From Rhodocyclaceae bacterium (GTDB lineage: Bacteria; Pseudomonadota; Gammaproteobacteria; Burkholderiales; Rhodocyclaceae), in NCBI GenBank assembly GCA_008933825.1, contig WBUF01000005.1, forward strand, positions 39,417-103,416: a stretch of DNA of 64,000 bases. The letters run 5' to 3'. The position numbers and the translations under genes were made by a program. The notes beneath the pieces were generated by a model, which saw only the letters and a program-made list of their open reading frames with translations, made no database searches and was not told where the DNA came from. Within the stretch, counting starts at the first letter, position 1, and each line of letters begins with the position of its first letter. Shown piece by piece: positions 19,107 to 27,450 of the stretch.

Positions 19107-20251
19107 CACGAACGCGCCTCGCGAAGGGAACGAACGGCTTCGGCAACCACACCGATCGTAAAGTCGATTTCTTCCCGGGTTGTTTCCATGCCCAACGAAA
19201 AGCGCAATGAGCCGGCCGCGCCCTCCTGGTCAAGCCCCATCGCCGCAAGGACATGGGACGGCTTGCCGGTGCCGGACGAACAGGCTGATCCGTTCGACAC
19301 TGCCACGCCGATAACATCCAGCATCATGGCCAGGGAAGCGCCATCGATACCTTCGAAACCGAGACTCAGGGTGTTGGGGAGCCGCTCAAGGCCATGGCCG
19401 TTGCGATAGGTTCCGGCCACTTGTTCGAGAATCGACCATTCGAGCCGGTCGCGCAAGGCAGCCATGCGGCTGCCCGCCTGTTCCAGCTCGTTCTTCGCCA
19501 AGGCGCAGGCGCGACCGAACCCCACTATTCCCGCCACGTTGAGCGTGCCGGCCCGCCGCCCATATTCTTGCGCGCCGCCATAACTGCGCGGCTTTATTGA
19601 TATCCCTTTCCTGACATACAAGGCGCCAATGCCCGGCGGCCCGCCGATCTTGTGAGCCGAAAGTGAAAGCATGTCCGCCCCAAGGGCTTCGACATCGAGA
19701 TCAATGCGGCCGGCGGCCTGGACTGCATCCGTATGCACACAAGCGCCCCTTGTACGGGCTATGCCGGCTATATCCGATAGGGGCTGCAAAGTTCCGACCT
19801 CGTTGTTCGCCAGCATGACACTGACCAGCGCAACATCATCCCCGATCGAGCGCGCCGCTTCTTCCGGCCGGCATCTGCCATCGGCATCGACGCCCATGCG
19901 CCGTACCGGCGTTCCCGCCAGTTCCAGTTCGCGAGCGGCTTCCAATATCGCGGGATGCTCGATAGCCGTCGTGACCAGCCCGCGACGCGATCCTTTGCTG
20001 CCCTCCAGGTAGCCGAGCAGGGCGAGGTTGTCCGCTTCCGTGCCGCCGCTCGTAAAGACGATTTCCTGCGGTTTGGCGCCGATCAGGGCGGCAACCTCCG
20101 CGCGCGCCGTCTCGACCGCGTGCGAGGCTATCTGCCCGTACCAATGCAGGCTCGCCGGATTGCCCCAGCATTCGCCAAGGAATGGCATCATCGCATCGCG
20201 CACCTCGACCCGGAGCGGAGCAGTCGCGTTGTAATCAAGATATACCCGCAT
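19106..20251 (-). CDS. Cysteine desulfurase (IscS/NifS family)
   Basis: The 381-residue PLP enzyme removes sulfur from cysteine and passes it on as persulfide. The N-terminus RVYLDYNATAPL, the EADNLAL segment, the PLP lysine in LSAHKIGGPPG and the mobile catalytic loop SNGSACSSGTGKPSH are all in place. The last motif has the active-site Cys in a short loop (class I). It heads the operon with the ThiF-like enzyme and the MoaD-like carrier, so it is likely the dedicated sulfur donor for that carrier rather than the housekeeping IscS. The frame is open further upstream, but ATG 20251 begins the conserved fold. Confidence 0.93.
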   Translation of the reverse strand: MRVYLDYNATAPLRVEVRDAMMPFLGECWGNPASLHWYGQIASHAVETARAEVAALIGAKPQEIVFTSGGTEADNLALLGYLEGSKGSRRGLVTTAIEHPAILEAARELELAGTPVRRMGVDADGRCRPEEAARSIGDDVALVSVMLANNEVGTLQPLSDIAGIARTRGACVHTDAVQAAGRIDLDVEALGADMLSLSAHKIGGPPGIGALYVRKGISIKPRSYGGAQEYGRRAGTLNVAGIVGFGRACALAKNELEQAGSRMAALRDRLEWSILEQVAGTYRNGHGLERLPNTLSLGFEGIDGASLAMMLDVIGVAVSNGSACSSGTGKPSHVLAAMGLDQEGAAGSLRFSLGMETTREEIDFTIGVVAEAVRSLREARS

Positions 20252-20361
20252 GTCCAATTCAATGATAACCCGGCAATATCGCCCCATGCACAAGGGAAAA
20301 TTATTCCCCAATCGTTGCTCGGTATCCGTTTTTTTCTGATGTTTATTGCTTTGTCCAGGGC

Positions 20362-20373
20362 TTGCTGCAGCAA
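20362..20373. promoter_or_regulatory. Palindrome in the divergent promoter region of the AOR and sulfur-carrier operons
   Basis: TTGCTGCAGCAA is a perfect 12-bp palindrome in the 212-bp space between the two divergent operons. It is well placed for a shared operator. The region is AT-rich, with further TTGCT words at 20315 and 20345. Confidence 0.45.
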
Positions 20374-20463
20374 CAACGCAATACCAGATCATCCGCGCGG
20401 GCTTAGAATCGAAAATGGTCTAAATTGAGCGGCTTGAACAACTACAGGAGGCAAAATCAAGAA

Positions 20464-21429
20464 ATGGAGACAAGAGAAGACACTTGGGATTACCGCAATC
20501 CCTATGAATGGATGGCGCGGGTCAAGAACAGCTCCTTCTCTCCGGTCATCATCCAGGCCGCCATCACAGGGGGCTTCCATGGCAAGGAAGCCAACCCCAA
20601 TCTGCCCGAGACGGCAGAGGAACAGGCCGACGCAACTTTCGAGGCCTATAAGGCAGGCGCCAGCGTGGTGCATGTGCATGCTCGCGATCCGAAGAATCTC
20701 GCGCAGGCGACGCGCAGCCCGGACGATTATTCGCGAGTCAATCGATTGATCCGAGAGCGCTGCCCGGAAATTATCATCAACAACAGCACGGGCGGCGGGC
20801 CGACCCTCACGGCGGAGGAACGCATGTCCGGGCTTTTCGCCGACCCAAGGCCCGACATGGCCAGCCTGAATCCCGGGCCTTTCATGCTCCGCTTTACCCA
20901 GTCGGAACGTCCCGAGCCGTTCGCCCACCCGCGCGGGGCGAAAAAAATGGACATGACCATGCCCATCACCTATGGGGAAGTGGATTTGATGGCGGATACC
21001 ATGCGCGAGAAAGGCATCCGCCCGGAAATTGAGCTGTTCCATCCGGGCCACTACTGGGTAGTCAACGAACTGATCCGCAACGGGAAAATAACCCCTCCGT
21101 ATTTCATCCAGTTCGTCCTGGGATTCCAGACTTCGATCTACCCGACTCCCGCGAACGTTCTGAACCTCATTAACGAACTGCCTCCGCAATCCCATTTTCT
21201 AATGTCCGGCGTGGGGGTTTTCCAGGTGCCCATGACGGCGCTGGCAATCATCCTCGGCGGCCACGTCCGGGTGGGCCTGGAGGACAATCTCTACCTGCGC
21301 CGTGGCGAACGTGCGGCGAGCAGCGCGCAGCTGGTGCAACGTGCAGTTCGCATGGCGCATGACATGAATCGTGAGGTGGCCACCCCCGCCCAGGCTCGCA
21401 AGATGCTGGGCTTGCCGCTGGCGTCCTAG
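20464..21429 (+). CDS. Beta-keto acid cleavage enzyme (BKACE / 3-keto-5-aminohexanoate cleavage family)
   Basis: The 321-residue TIM-barrel zinc enzyme belongs to a family that condenses a beta-keto acid with acetyl-CoA to give acetoacetate and a new acyl-CoA. Zinc-binding HVHARD (H70, H72) and the C-terminal hallmark GGHVRVGLEDNLYL are clear, as is NNSTGGG. The substrate in this large family depends on a few pocket residues and cannot be read here. It is the first gene of the AOR operon. AGGAGG at 20446-20451 supports ATG 20464, although the 12-nt spacing is long; a TTG start at 20425 is possible but has no such site. Co-location with AOR suggests that an aldehyde-derived keto acid is the real substrate. 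Confidence 0.9.
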   Translation: METREDTWDYRNPYEWMARVKNSSFSPVIIQAAITGGFHGKEANPNLPETAEEQADATFEAYKAGASVVHVHARDPKNLAQATRSPDDYSRVNRLIRERCPEIIINNSTGGGPTLTAEERMSGLFADPRPDMASLNPGPFMLRFTQSERPEPFAHPRGAKKMDMTMPITYGEVDLMADTMREKGIRPEIELFHPGHYWVVNELIRNGKITPPYFIQFVLGFQTSIYPTPANVLNLINELPPQSHFLMSGVGVFQVPMTALAIILGGHVRVGLEDNLYLRRGERAASSAQLVQRAVRMAHDMNREVATPAQARKMLGLPLAS

Positions 21430-21516
21430 TCGCGACAGAATGCACGGGCAGCTGACATGAAGCCGGATCGGGATAGCTCGATGTCCGGATAACTGGAAAG
21501 TCATTGGAGGCGGACA

Positions 21517-23391
21517 ATGAAAGGTGTTTGGAGCAAGATATTGAAGGTCGATCTGACGGCAGGAACCTCGGTTATCGAGCGGGTTCCCGACCATGTCTAC
21601 GAATATTTCCTGGGTGGGGCCGGCCTCGCCGCCTATTATTTGTGGAAGGAGTGTCCGGCCGGCACGACCGCTTTCGACCCGGGAAACAGGCTGACCTTCG
21701 CTGTCGGGCCGCTGCAGGGCTTGCGGCAAAGCGGCGCTGCAAAATGGAGTGCGGCCGCCATCTCGCCTTCGATAAACATGAACGCCGACTCGGGCGCCAC
21801 TGCCGCCTTCGGCAGCGTCCTGAAGCAGGCGGGGCTCGATGCAATCGTGATGCATGGCCGCGCCAACCGGCCGGTTTATATCGTCGTGGACAACGACCGC
21901 GTGGAAATCAAGGATGCCTCGGCGCTGTGGGGCAAGGATGCTTACGAGGCGCACGATGCCATCCGCGCCTTGGAAGGCGACCGATTCGAAGTTGCAACTA
22001 TCGGCCAGGCCGGCGAGCGCCTGGTGCGCTATGCGAGCATCCAGACGGGCAAGAAATCATTTGTCGGACGCTGCGGCCTGGGCGCCGTGATGGGTTCGAA
22101 GAACCTCAAGGGAGTGGCCGTCACCGGCAATCAGGTCTGTCCCCTGCACGATCAGAAAGCCGCAGACAAGGCGTCGACCGAAGCGAATGCGCGCATGGTT
22201 GCCATCGACATGTCGAAGCCCGAGGAATTCCGCATCAAGCGGCTCGGCACGGCGATGGCCACGGCGCTTTTCGCACCGCAGGGAAACCTGCCGATCAAGA
22301 ACTATCGCGAGGCCGATTTTCCCGAGGGTGTCGCCAAGCTGGGCGGAATGCCGTATGTCGAGCAGCTCAACGCAGAACCGTGGCCCTGTCGCGGTTGCGT
22401 CATCCAGTGCCACAACCATGTCACCGTGGAGCATGAAAAGTACGGCTATGTCGGCAAGGGTCCCGAGTACGAATCCTTCGCAATGATGGGTTTCAACGTC
22501 ATGGTCGACGACATGAAGGCGGTGGCCTATGCCGGCGAACTCGCCAATAAATACTGCATGGACACCATTTCGCTCGGCGGCGTGCTGGCGTGGGCTTTCG
22601 AGTCCTACGAAAAGGGCCTGATTGGCAAGGATGACTGCTATGGGCTGGACCTCGAATGGGGCAATGCCGACGCGATGGTGGAGTTGACGAAAAAGATCGG
22701 CGAGCGCGCCGAGGGGCTCGGCCACCTGCTCGGGGAGGGCACGGCCATAGCGTCCAGGACGCTCGGCGGCGGCTCCCAGGATTGGGCGGTGCAGATGAAA
22801 GGCCAGGAAATCGCCGCGCACAACTGGCGCGCCCAATACATCTCCGCTCTGAATTACTGCACCGGGGTGGCCGCCGGGCCGAACCATGAACGAGGCAACT
22901 CCCAGCATATCTGGGTCGGTCACATCCTCCTGCCCGAATGGGGTATCGATCACGTCGAGAACGAGGAGCGCTGGTCATGGGACAAGGCTGCCGACCGCAA
23001 TGCCAAATTCCATGACTATTGCAACCTGATCAACTCCGCCGTGCATTGCAAATTCATGGAGTTCCGCGGCTATACGCTCACCGATCTGCAAAAGACAATC
23101 AATGCCGCAACCGGCCTGGATTGGTCGATGGACGATATGCGCCGCTGCGGAGATCGCATCACGAACCTGCAGAAGCTGCTGAACATGCGCTACGGCTGGA
23201 AGAAATCCGATGATTTCAGCTATCCGAAGCGCTTCATGGAGCCCGTCTCCACCGGTCCCGCAGCCGGCCGCATTCCGCTCGGACTCGACGAAGCCATCCT
23301 GGATTATTACCGCTGCCGGGGCTGGAGCAGCGATGGCAAGCCAACGCCTGAAACACTGCGCAATCTCGGCCTGCAGGAATACGCAGCCTGA
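21517..23391 (+). CDS. Tungsten-type aldehyde:ferredoxin oxidoreductase
   Basis: The 624-residue enzyme of the AOR family oxidises aldehydes to acids with a bis-pterin tungsten cofactor and one 4Fe-4S cluster. The N-terminal pterin-binding region (KWSAAAISPSINMNADSGATA, GRCGLGAVMGSKNLK) and the cluster ligands C291-x2-C294-x3-C298, plus a later C511 (VHCKF), are visible. The GPEYESFAMMG and AAGPNHERG segments are family-typical. GGAGG lies about 8 nt before ATG 21517. The next two genes provide a 7Fe ferredoxin and an NADP-linked flavoprotein, a simple route for the electrons. This differs from the multi-subunit AorABC of Aromatoleum, which I recall as having its own Fe-S and FAD subunits. 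Confidence 0.93.
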   Translation: MKGVWSKILKVDLTAGTSVIERVPDHVYEYFLGGAGLAAYYLWKECPAGTTAFDPGNRLTFAVGPLQGLRQSGAAKWSAAAISPSINMNADSGATAAFGSVLKQAGLDAIVMHGRANRPVYIVVDNDRVEIKDASALWGKDAYEAHDAIRALEGDRFEVATIGQAGERLVRYASIQTGKKSFVGRCGLGAVMGSKNLKGVAVTGNQVCPLHDQKAADKASTEANARMVAIDMSKPEEFRIKRLGTAMATALFAPQGNLPIKNYREADFPEGVAKLGGMPYVEQLNAEPWPCRGCVIQCHNHVTVEHEKYGYVGKGPEYESFAMMGFNVMVDDMKAVAYAGELANKYCMDTISLGGVLAWAFESYEKGLIGKDDCYGLDLEWGNADAMVELTKKIGERAEGLGHLLGEGTAIASRTLGGGSQDWAVQMKGQEIAAHNWRAQYISALNYCTGVAAGPNHERGNSQHIWVGHILLPEWGIDHVENEERWSWDKAADRNAKFHDYCNLINSAVHCKFMEFRGYTLTDLQKTINAATGLDWSMDDMRRCGDRITNLQKLLNMRYGWKKSDDFSYPKRFMEPVSTGPAAGRIPLGLDEAILDYYRCRGWSSDGKPTPETLRNLGLQEYAA

Positions 23392-23437
23392 CAAGACACC
23401 GACAAAGCAAACCCTCTCCCTGTACTGGACATAAACG

Positions 23438-23743
23438 ATGGCAACCATAGTCACTGACAACTGCGACCTGTGCCGCTTCACCGACTGCGTGACCGTCTGC
23501 CCGATGGTCTGTTTTCACGCCGACGATAAAATGCTCTACATCGATCCGGTGGTATGCATCGATTGCGGAGCCTGCATTCCCGTTTGCCCGGTTCGTGCGA
23601 TTTATGAAGTCAAGAATTTGCCGCCCGATAAGCATCACTGGATCGCCATCAACGCCGAGCGTTCCGCCGCATTGCCGCTGATTACCGACAAGTCACAACC
23701 CTTGCCGGGTGCGCTCGAGCGCAAGAAGCAGCTGGGTTTCTGA
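23438..23743 (+). CDS. 7Fe ferredoxin (FdxA / Azotobacter FdI type)
   Basis: The 101-residue cytoplasmic electron carrier opens with VTDNCDLCRFTDCVTVCP, the pattern that binds one 3Fe-4S and one 4Fe-4S cluster together with CIDCGACIPVCPVRAI. A C-terminal extension of about 40 residues (from NLPPDKHHWIAINAERS) matches the FdI group and rules out a small 2[4Fe-4S] ferredoxin. It sits between AOR and an FprA-like reductase and is the likely link between them. Confidence 0.93.
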   Translation: MATIVTDNCDLCRFTDCVTVCPMVCFHADDKMLYIDPVVCIDCGACIPVCPVRAIYEVKNLPPDKHHWIAINAERSAALPLITDKSQPLPGALERKKQLGF

Positions 23744-23764
23744 GACATCGGCGGGAGGCAAAGC

Positions 23765-25126
23765 GTGTTGAAGATCGCCGTTGTCGGCAGCGGCCCGAGC
23801 GGCTTTTACACCGCGGAGGCGCTGCTCAAATCTTCAAAAGCCGAAGTGGACATGCTCGAGCGTTTGCCGGTGCCGTACGGCCTGGTCCGCTACGGGGTCG
23901 CCCCGGATCATCCCAAGTTGAAGCTGCCGGCGACGACCTACGCGCGTACTGCCGCCTTGTCGGGTTTTCGCTTCGTCGGAGGCGTCACGGTAGGCAAGGA
24001 TGTCAGCGTCGAGGAGCTCAAGGACGCCTACCATGCCGTGGTCTTCTGCTGCGGGGCCGAAACCGACCGAGAGCTGGGCATTCCCGGCGAAAACCTGCCG
24101 GGCAGCCATGCCGCCACCGCGTTCGTTGGCTGGTACAACGGCCATCCCGATTTCTTGCAGCACAGTTTCGATCTGACCCAGGAGCAGGTCGTCATCATTG
24201 GCCAAGGCAACGTCGCTGCGGATGTCTGTCGCATTCTTGCCAAACCGGTTGACGATCTCAGGCAAACCGACATCGCGGAACATGCGCTCCAGGCATTGGC
24301 AGAGAGCCGCGTGCGCGAAATCCACATCATTGGCCGCCGCGGTCCGGCACAGGCCAAGTTTACCGACAAGGAGTTGCGCGAACTCGGGGAAATCCCTCGG
24401 GCTTGCGTATCCCTGGACCCTGCTGATCTGGTTCTGGATCCGGCCAGCGCCAAGGAAATCGAAGACCCGAGAGGACAGACCGCCGCATGGAACATGGCGC
24501 TGCTGCGCGAATTCGCATCGAGGCCGCTCGCCCAGGCTCGGCGCCGGATACATTTCAGATTCCTGGAGAGCCCCGTGGCGCTGTATGGCGGCCAGAACCT
24601 AGGTGGAGCAGTTCTCGAAAAAAACCGGCTTGAAGGCCCCCCCTTCGGGCAACGCGCCCTTGGCACCGGCGTGACGGCTCGACTGGATTGCGGCCTGCTC
24701 TTTCGAAGCGTGGGTTACAAGGGACAGGAAATGCCCGGTCTGCCTTTCGACGAACGGCGTGGAATCATTCCGAATCGGGAAGGACGCGTGATCGGGGACG
24801 GACTTCCGCTCGCCGGGATGTACTGTGCCGGCTGGATCAAGCGCGGTCCGAGTGGAATTATTGGAACCAACCGTGCGGATGCCGTCGAAACCGCAAACCA
24901 TCTATTGGCGGACATGCACACCAACGCCAGTTTGCCCTCCAAGGCCGGCGCCTCTGCCCTGCTGCCGATGCTGGCGAGCCGCGGCCTTCGCTGCACAAGT
25001 TTCGAGGACTGGCTGAAGATCGATGCGGCAGAAATTGCGCGCGGCGCGGAGGCAGGCAAGCCGCGGGAAAAATTCGTGTGCATTAAGGACATGCTGGATA
25101 TCGTCAGCCATCAAGCAGCCGCCTGA
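23765..25126 (+). CDS. Ferredoxin-NADP reductase of the adrenodoxin reductase (FprA) family
   Basis: The 453-residue flavoprotein has an FAD site at VVGSGPSGFYTAEAL, followed by PVPYGLVRYGVAPDHP, the classic adrenodoxin reductase signature. The NADP site is IIGQGNVAADVCRIL, and IIGRRGPAQAKFTDKELREL binds the 2'-phosphate. The C-terminus carries GWIKRGPSGIIGTN, also a family hallmark. It would pass electrons between the 7Fe ferredoxin and NADP. Start GTG 23765 has GGGAGG 6 nt upstream. Its last 23 nt overlap the end of the convergent malonyl-CoA decarboxylase gene. Confidence 0.93.
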   Translation: MLKIAVVGSGPSGFYTAEALLKSSKAEVDMLERLPVPYGLVRYGVAPDHPKLKLPATTYARTAALSGFRFVGGVTVGKDVSVEELKDAYHAVVFCCGAETDRELGIPGENLPGSHAATAFVGWYNGHPDFLQHSFDLTQEQVVIIGQGNVAADVCRILAKPVDDLRQTDIAEHALQALAESRVREIHIIGRRGPAQAKFTDKELRELGEIPRACVSLDPADLVLDPASAKEIEDPRGQTAAWNMALLREFASRPLAQARRRIHFRFLESPVALYGGQNLGGAVLEKNRLEGPPFGQRALGTGVTARLDCGLLFRSVGYKGQEMPGLPFDERRGIIPNREGRVIGDGLPLAGMYCAGWIKRGPSGIIGTNRADAVETANHLLADMHTNASLPSKAGASALLPMLASRGLRCTSFEDWLKIDAAEIARGAEAGKPREKFVCIKDMLDIVSHQAAA

Positions 25127-26438
25127 TCTGGCGCGAAGCCGCAAGAACGCCGCTGTCGCAGTACATCTTGTGATTCTTCTCGATTTCCCTCAGGGAATAT
25201 AGATAGTTAACCATCAACCCTGCCGATTGACGCAAGCCGCGAGGCGAGTTGTCGGCAAGCCAATTGATGCGGGCAAGGCTGGCGCCATTGGAGAAATGAA
25301 ATCGGCCGACAGGATCGAGCGGGGCGTTTCCTCTTCGTTCCGTCAGCAGATAACGAGCGCACTGCCGGCGCGTCCAGTCTTCTATCCTGCGCCCGGTCAC
25401 TCTGTCCTGTCTGCCGACAATCGCCGCCTGAAGCCTGGAGGCACGCATCCGGGCATCGCCGGAGACGATGAAATCGAGTTCGGGCGGCAGGTTCCGGCTC
25501 AGTTCTTCGATATCCTGCCTCTGCAGCCATTCCATGAAGCCGGGCACCGGCGACAGGGTGGAAAATATCTTCAGCCCGGGAAACTCGATTTGCAATTGCT
25601 CGACAACGCGCTTGATGAGGAATTCGCCGAAGCTGACCCCTTTGAGCCCCGGTTGCGTATTCGATATTGAGTAGAAGACCGCTACGTTGGCGGCATTCGG
25701 ATCCAGTGTTGGCCGAGACTCGTCGAGAATGGTCTGGACGCTGGCGGCAACCTCCCGCAGAAGCGCGACCTCGATGAATATCAGCGGCTCCTCCGGCATG
25801 CGCGGGTGAAAGAAGGCATAGCAGCGCCGATCCGAGTCGAGGCGGTTTCGCAGATCGCTCCATGACGTGATTTCATGCACCGCTTCGTAGCGGATCAGCT
25901 TTTCGAGCAAGGCGGCGGAGGAATTCCAGCCAAGGCGCCTTAGCTCCAGGAAACCGACGTCGAACCAGGAGGCAAGCAACCGCATCAGGTCACGATCGAG
26001 GGCGGCAAGCCCGCCGCATCCGTCATCGATGCGTTGCAGATCGGCGCGCATCCTGACCAGCTCCTCGACTCCCTCGGGCATCAGGTTGAACTGCCCCAGC
26101 AGTTTCAGGCGCGGCGAATCCAAATGATTGCGCAGGCTCTCAAGGGCCGATTCACGTGTGCTCTGCTCGTCAGCCTTGATGTAGGCATCGATCGCAACGC
26201 GTATGAGCTGGGGGTCGGGTCCGAAAGCCTCGTTCAGCTGCGTCAGAAAACGACGCTTGTCACTGTCATCCGATCCGCGATAGAAGCGCAACAGGCGACC
26301 GATGCGGGAGCGGGCGACGGCATCATGGCCTTCGAAGCGCGCTGATTCGTGCATGATTTTCGCAATGTCGGCCCAAGATTCGCCGTGCCGTGCCCGAGCC
26401 GGCGCATTCTGCGCCCGGCCAAGAAATGTACTCAGCAT
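25104..26438 (-). CDS. Malonyl-CoA decarboxylase (paralog 1)
   Basis: The 444-residue enzyme converts malonyl-CoA to acetyl-CoA and CO2. The N-terminal helical domain is followed by a GNAT-like catalytic domain: FDVGFLELRRLGWNSSAALLEKL, FFHPRMPEEPLIFIEVAL, FYSISNTQPGLKGVSFGEFL and FHFSNGASLARINWLAD, which includes the Ser/His region assigned to catalysis in the family. A second copy is encoded at 50913. ATG 26438 aligns with that copy better than TTG 26474. It starts the row MCD, hydroxyisobutyrate dehydrogenase-like, E2, E1 only in map order; transcription runs the other way, so it is the last gene of that operon. Confidence 0.92.
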   Translation of the reverse strand: MLSTFLGRAQNAPARARHGESWADIAKIMHESARFEGHDAVARSRIGRLLRFYRGSDDSDKRRFLTQLNEAFGPDPQLIRVAIDAYIKADEQSTRESALESLRNHLDSPRLKLLGQFNLMPEGVEELVRMRADLQRIDDGCGGLAALDRDLMRLLASWFDVGFLELRRLGWNSSAALLEKLIRYEAVHEITSWSDLRNRLDSDRRCYAFFHPRMPEEPLIFIEVALLREVAASVQTILDESRPTLDPNAANVAVFYSISNTQPGLKGVSFGEFLIKRVVEQLQIEFPGLKIFSTLSPVPGFMEWLQRQDIEELSRNLPPELDFIVSGDARMRASRLQAAIVGRQDRVTGRRIEDWTRRQCARYLLTERRGNAPLDPVGRFHFSNGASLARINWLADNSPRGLRQSAGLMVNYLYSLREIEKNHKMYCDSGVLAASRQIRRLLDG

Positions 26439-26510
26439 CGCAGCGATTCCGGAGTCAGGCGGAACCTCCGGCAAACCTCTCGACTGGAGGGATTGCCGAA
26501 GAAATCCTGC

Positions 26511-27416
26511 TCATGCGGCAAGATTGGGCCCCCCGCTTGCGTGAGCCTCGAGCACGCGCAGCAAGGATGAGGTGTCTTCGCGCCCCCAGCCAAGAGCGAG
26601 CAGCCTCTCCAATTGCCGGTCGGCGACTGCAGTAGCGGGCATATCCATGCCGAGTTCCTGCGCCGCAGCGGCGACCATTGCAATATCCTTGGCATGGAGC
26701 CGCGCTTCAATGCCGGCTTGGAAATCCCGCGCCGCCATTTTCGGCCCCATCAAATCAAGCATCCTGGAGCCGGCCATCCCCGCCGAAATCGCATCGATCA
26801 CGCGCCCGGGATCGGCACCCATGCGTGCAGCGTAGAGCATGGCCTCGGCGATGCCCTGGATGTTGATCACCTGGATGATCTGATTGCAGGCCTTGGCGAC
26901 CTGTCCGGCCCCGCTCGGGCCTATGTGCGTGATTTTCCCGCCCAGCAGGCGCAGCAGGGGCATCGCCTTGGTCAGCGCTTCCGCCTCTCCGCCGACCATG
27001 ATCGAAAGTGTCGCCGCTTCGGCGCCCTTCACGCCCCCCGATACGGGCGCATCCAGGAAGCTGATTCCGCCCGCACGCAGGCGATCCGCGAACCGAACGC
27101 TGGCGGCCGGCGATATCGTCGAAAAATCGATGCAGATGCAGCCCGGGACCATTGCCGCGGCTGCCCCGTCCTTCCCGAACAGCACGTCCTCGACATCTTC
27201 CGTGGCCGTGACGTTCAGAAGCACAAAGTCGGCTTGCAATGCCGCTGCTGCGAGCGATTCGACACCGACGGCACCGAGCGCTTCGATTTGGCTGAGCATC
27301 TCTTTGCGCCGCACGAAAACCTTGACGGCATGGCCCGCACCGGTCAGGTGCCGGATCATCGGCCTTCCCATATTTCCCGCACCGATGAAACCGATCTTCA
27401 TTCGAGCGTCACTCAC
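26511..27416 (-). CDS. 3-Hydroxyisobutyrate dehydrogenase / tartronate semialdehyde reductase family
   Basis: The beta-hydroxyacid dehydrogenase of about 301 residues has an N-terminal NAD(P) site (IGFIGAGNMGRPM), the substrate motif DAPVSGGVKGAEAATL, the catalytic lysine region GAGQVAKACNQ (Lys in VAKACN) and the C-terminal KDIAMVAAAAQELG helix. It reversibly oxidises a small 3-hydroxy acid such as 3-hydroxyisobutyrate, 3-hydroxypropionate or glycerate. Next to malonyl-CoA decarboxylase, a malonate semialdehyde/3-hydroxypropionate role is conceivable. GTG 27416 is preferred because GGAGG lies 9 nt before it; ATG 27401 is the alternative. Confidence 0.88.
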   Translation of the reverse strand: MSDARMKIGFIGAGNMGRPMIRHLTGAGHAVKVFVRRKEMLSQIEALGAVGVESLAAAALQADFVLLNVTATEDVEDVLFGKDGAAAAMVPGCICIDFSTISPAASVRFADRLRAGGISFLDAPVSGGVKGAEAATLSIMVGGEAEALTKAMPLLRLLGGKITHIGPSGAGQVAKACNQIIQVINIQGIAEAMLYAARMGADPGRVIDAISAGMAGSRMLDLMGPKMAARDFQAGIEARLHAKDIAMVAAAAQELGMDMPATAVADRQLERLLALGWGREDTSSLLRVLEAHASGGPNLAA

Positions 27417-27450
27417 GCGCACTTTCCTCCAAACGGTTGCCGAATCGCCA

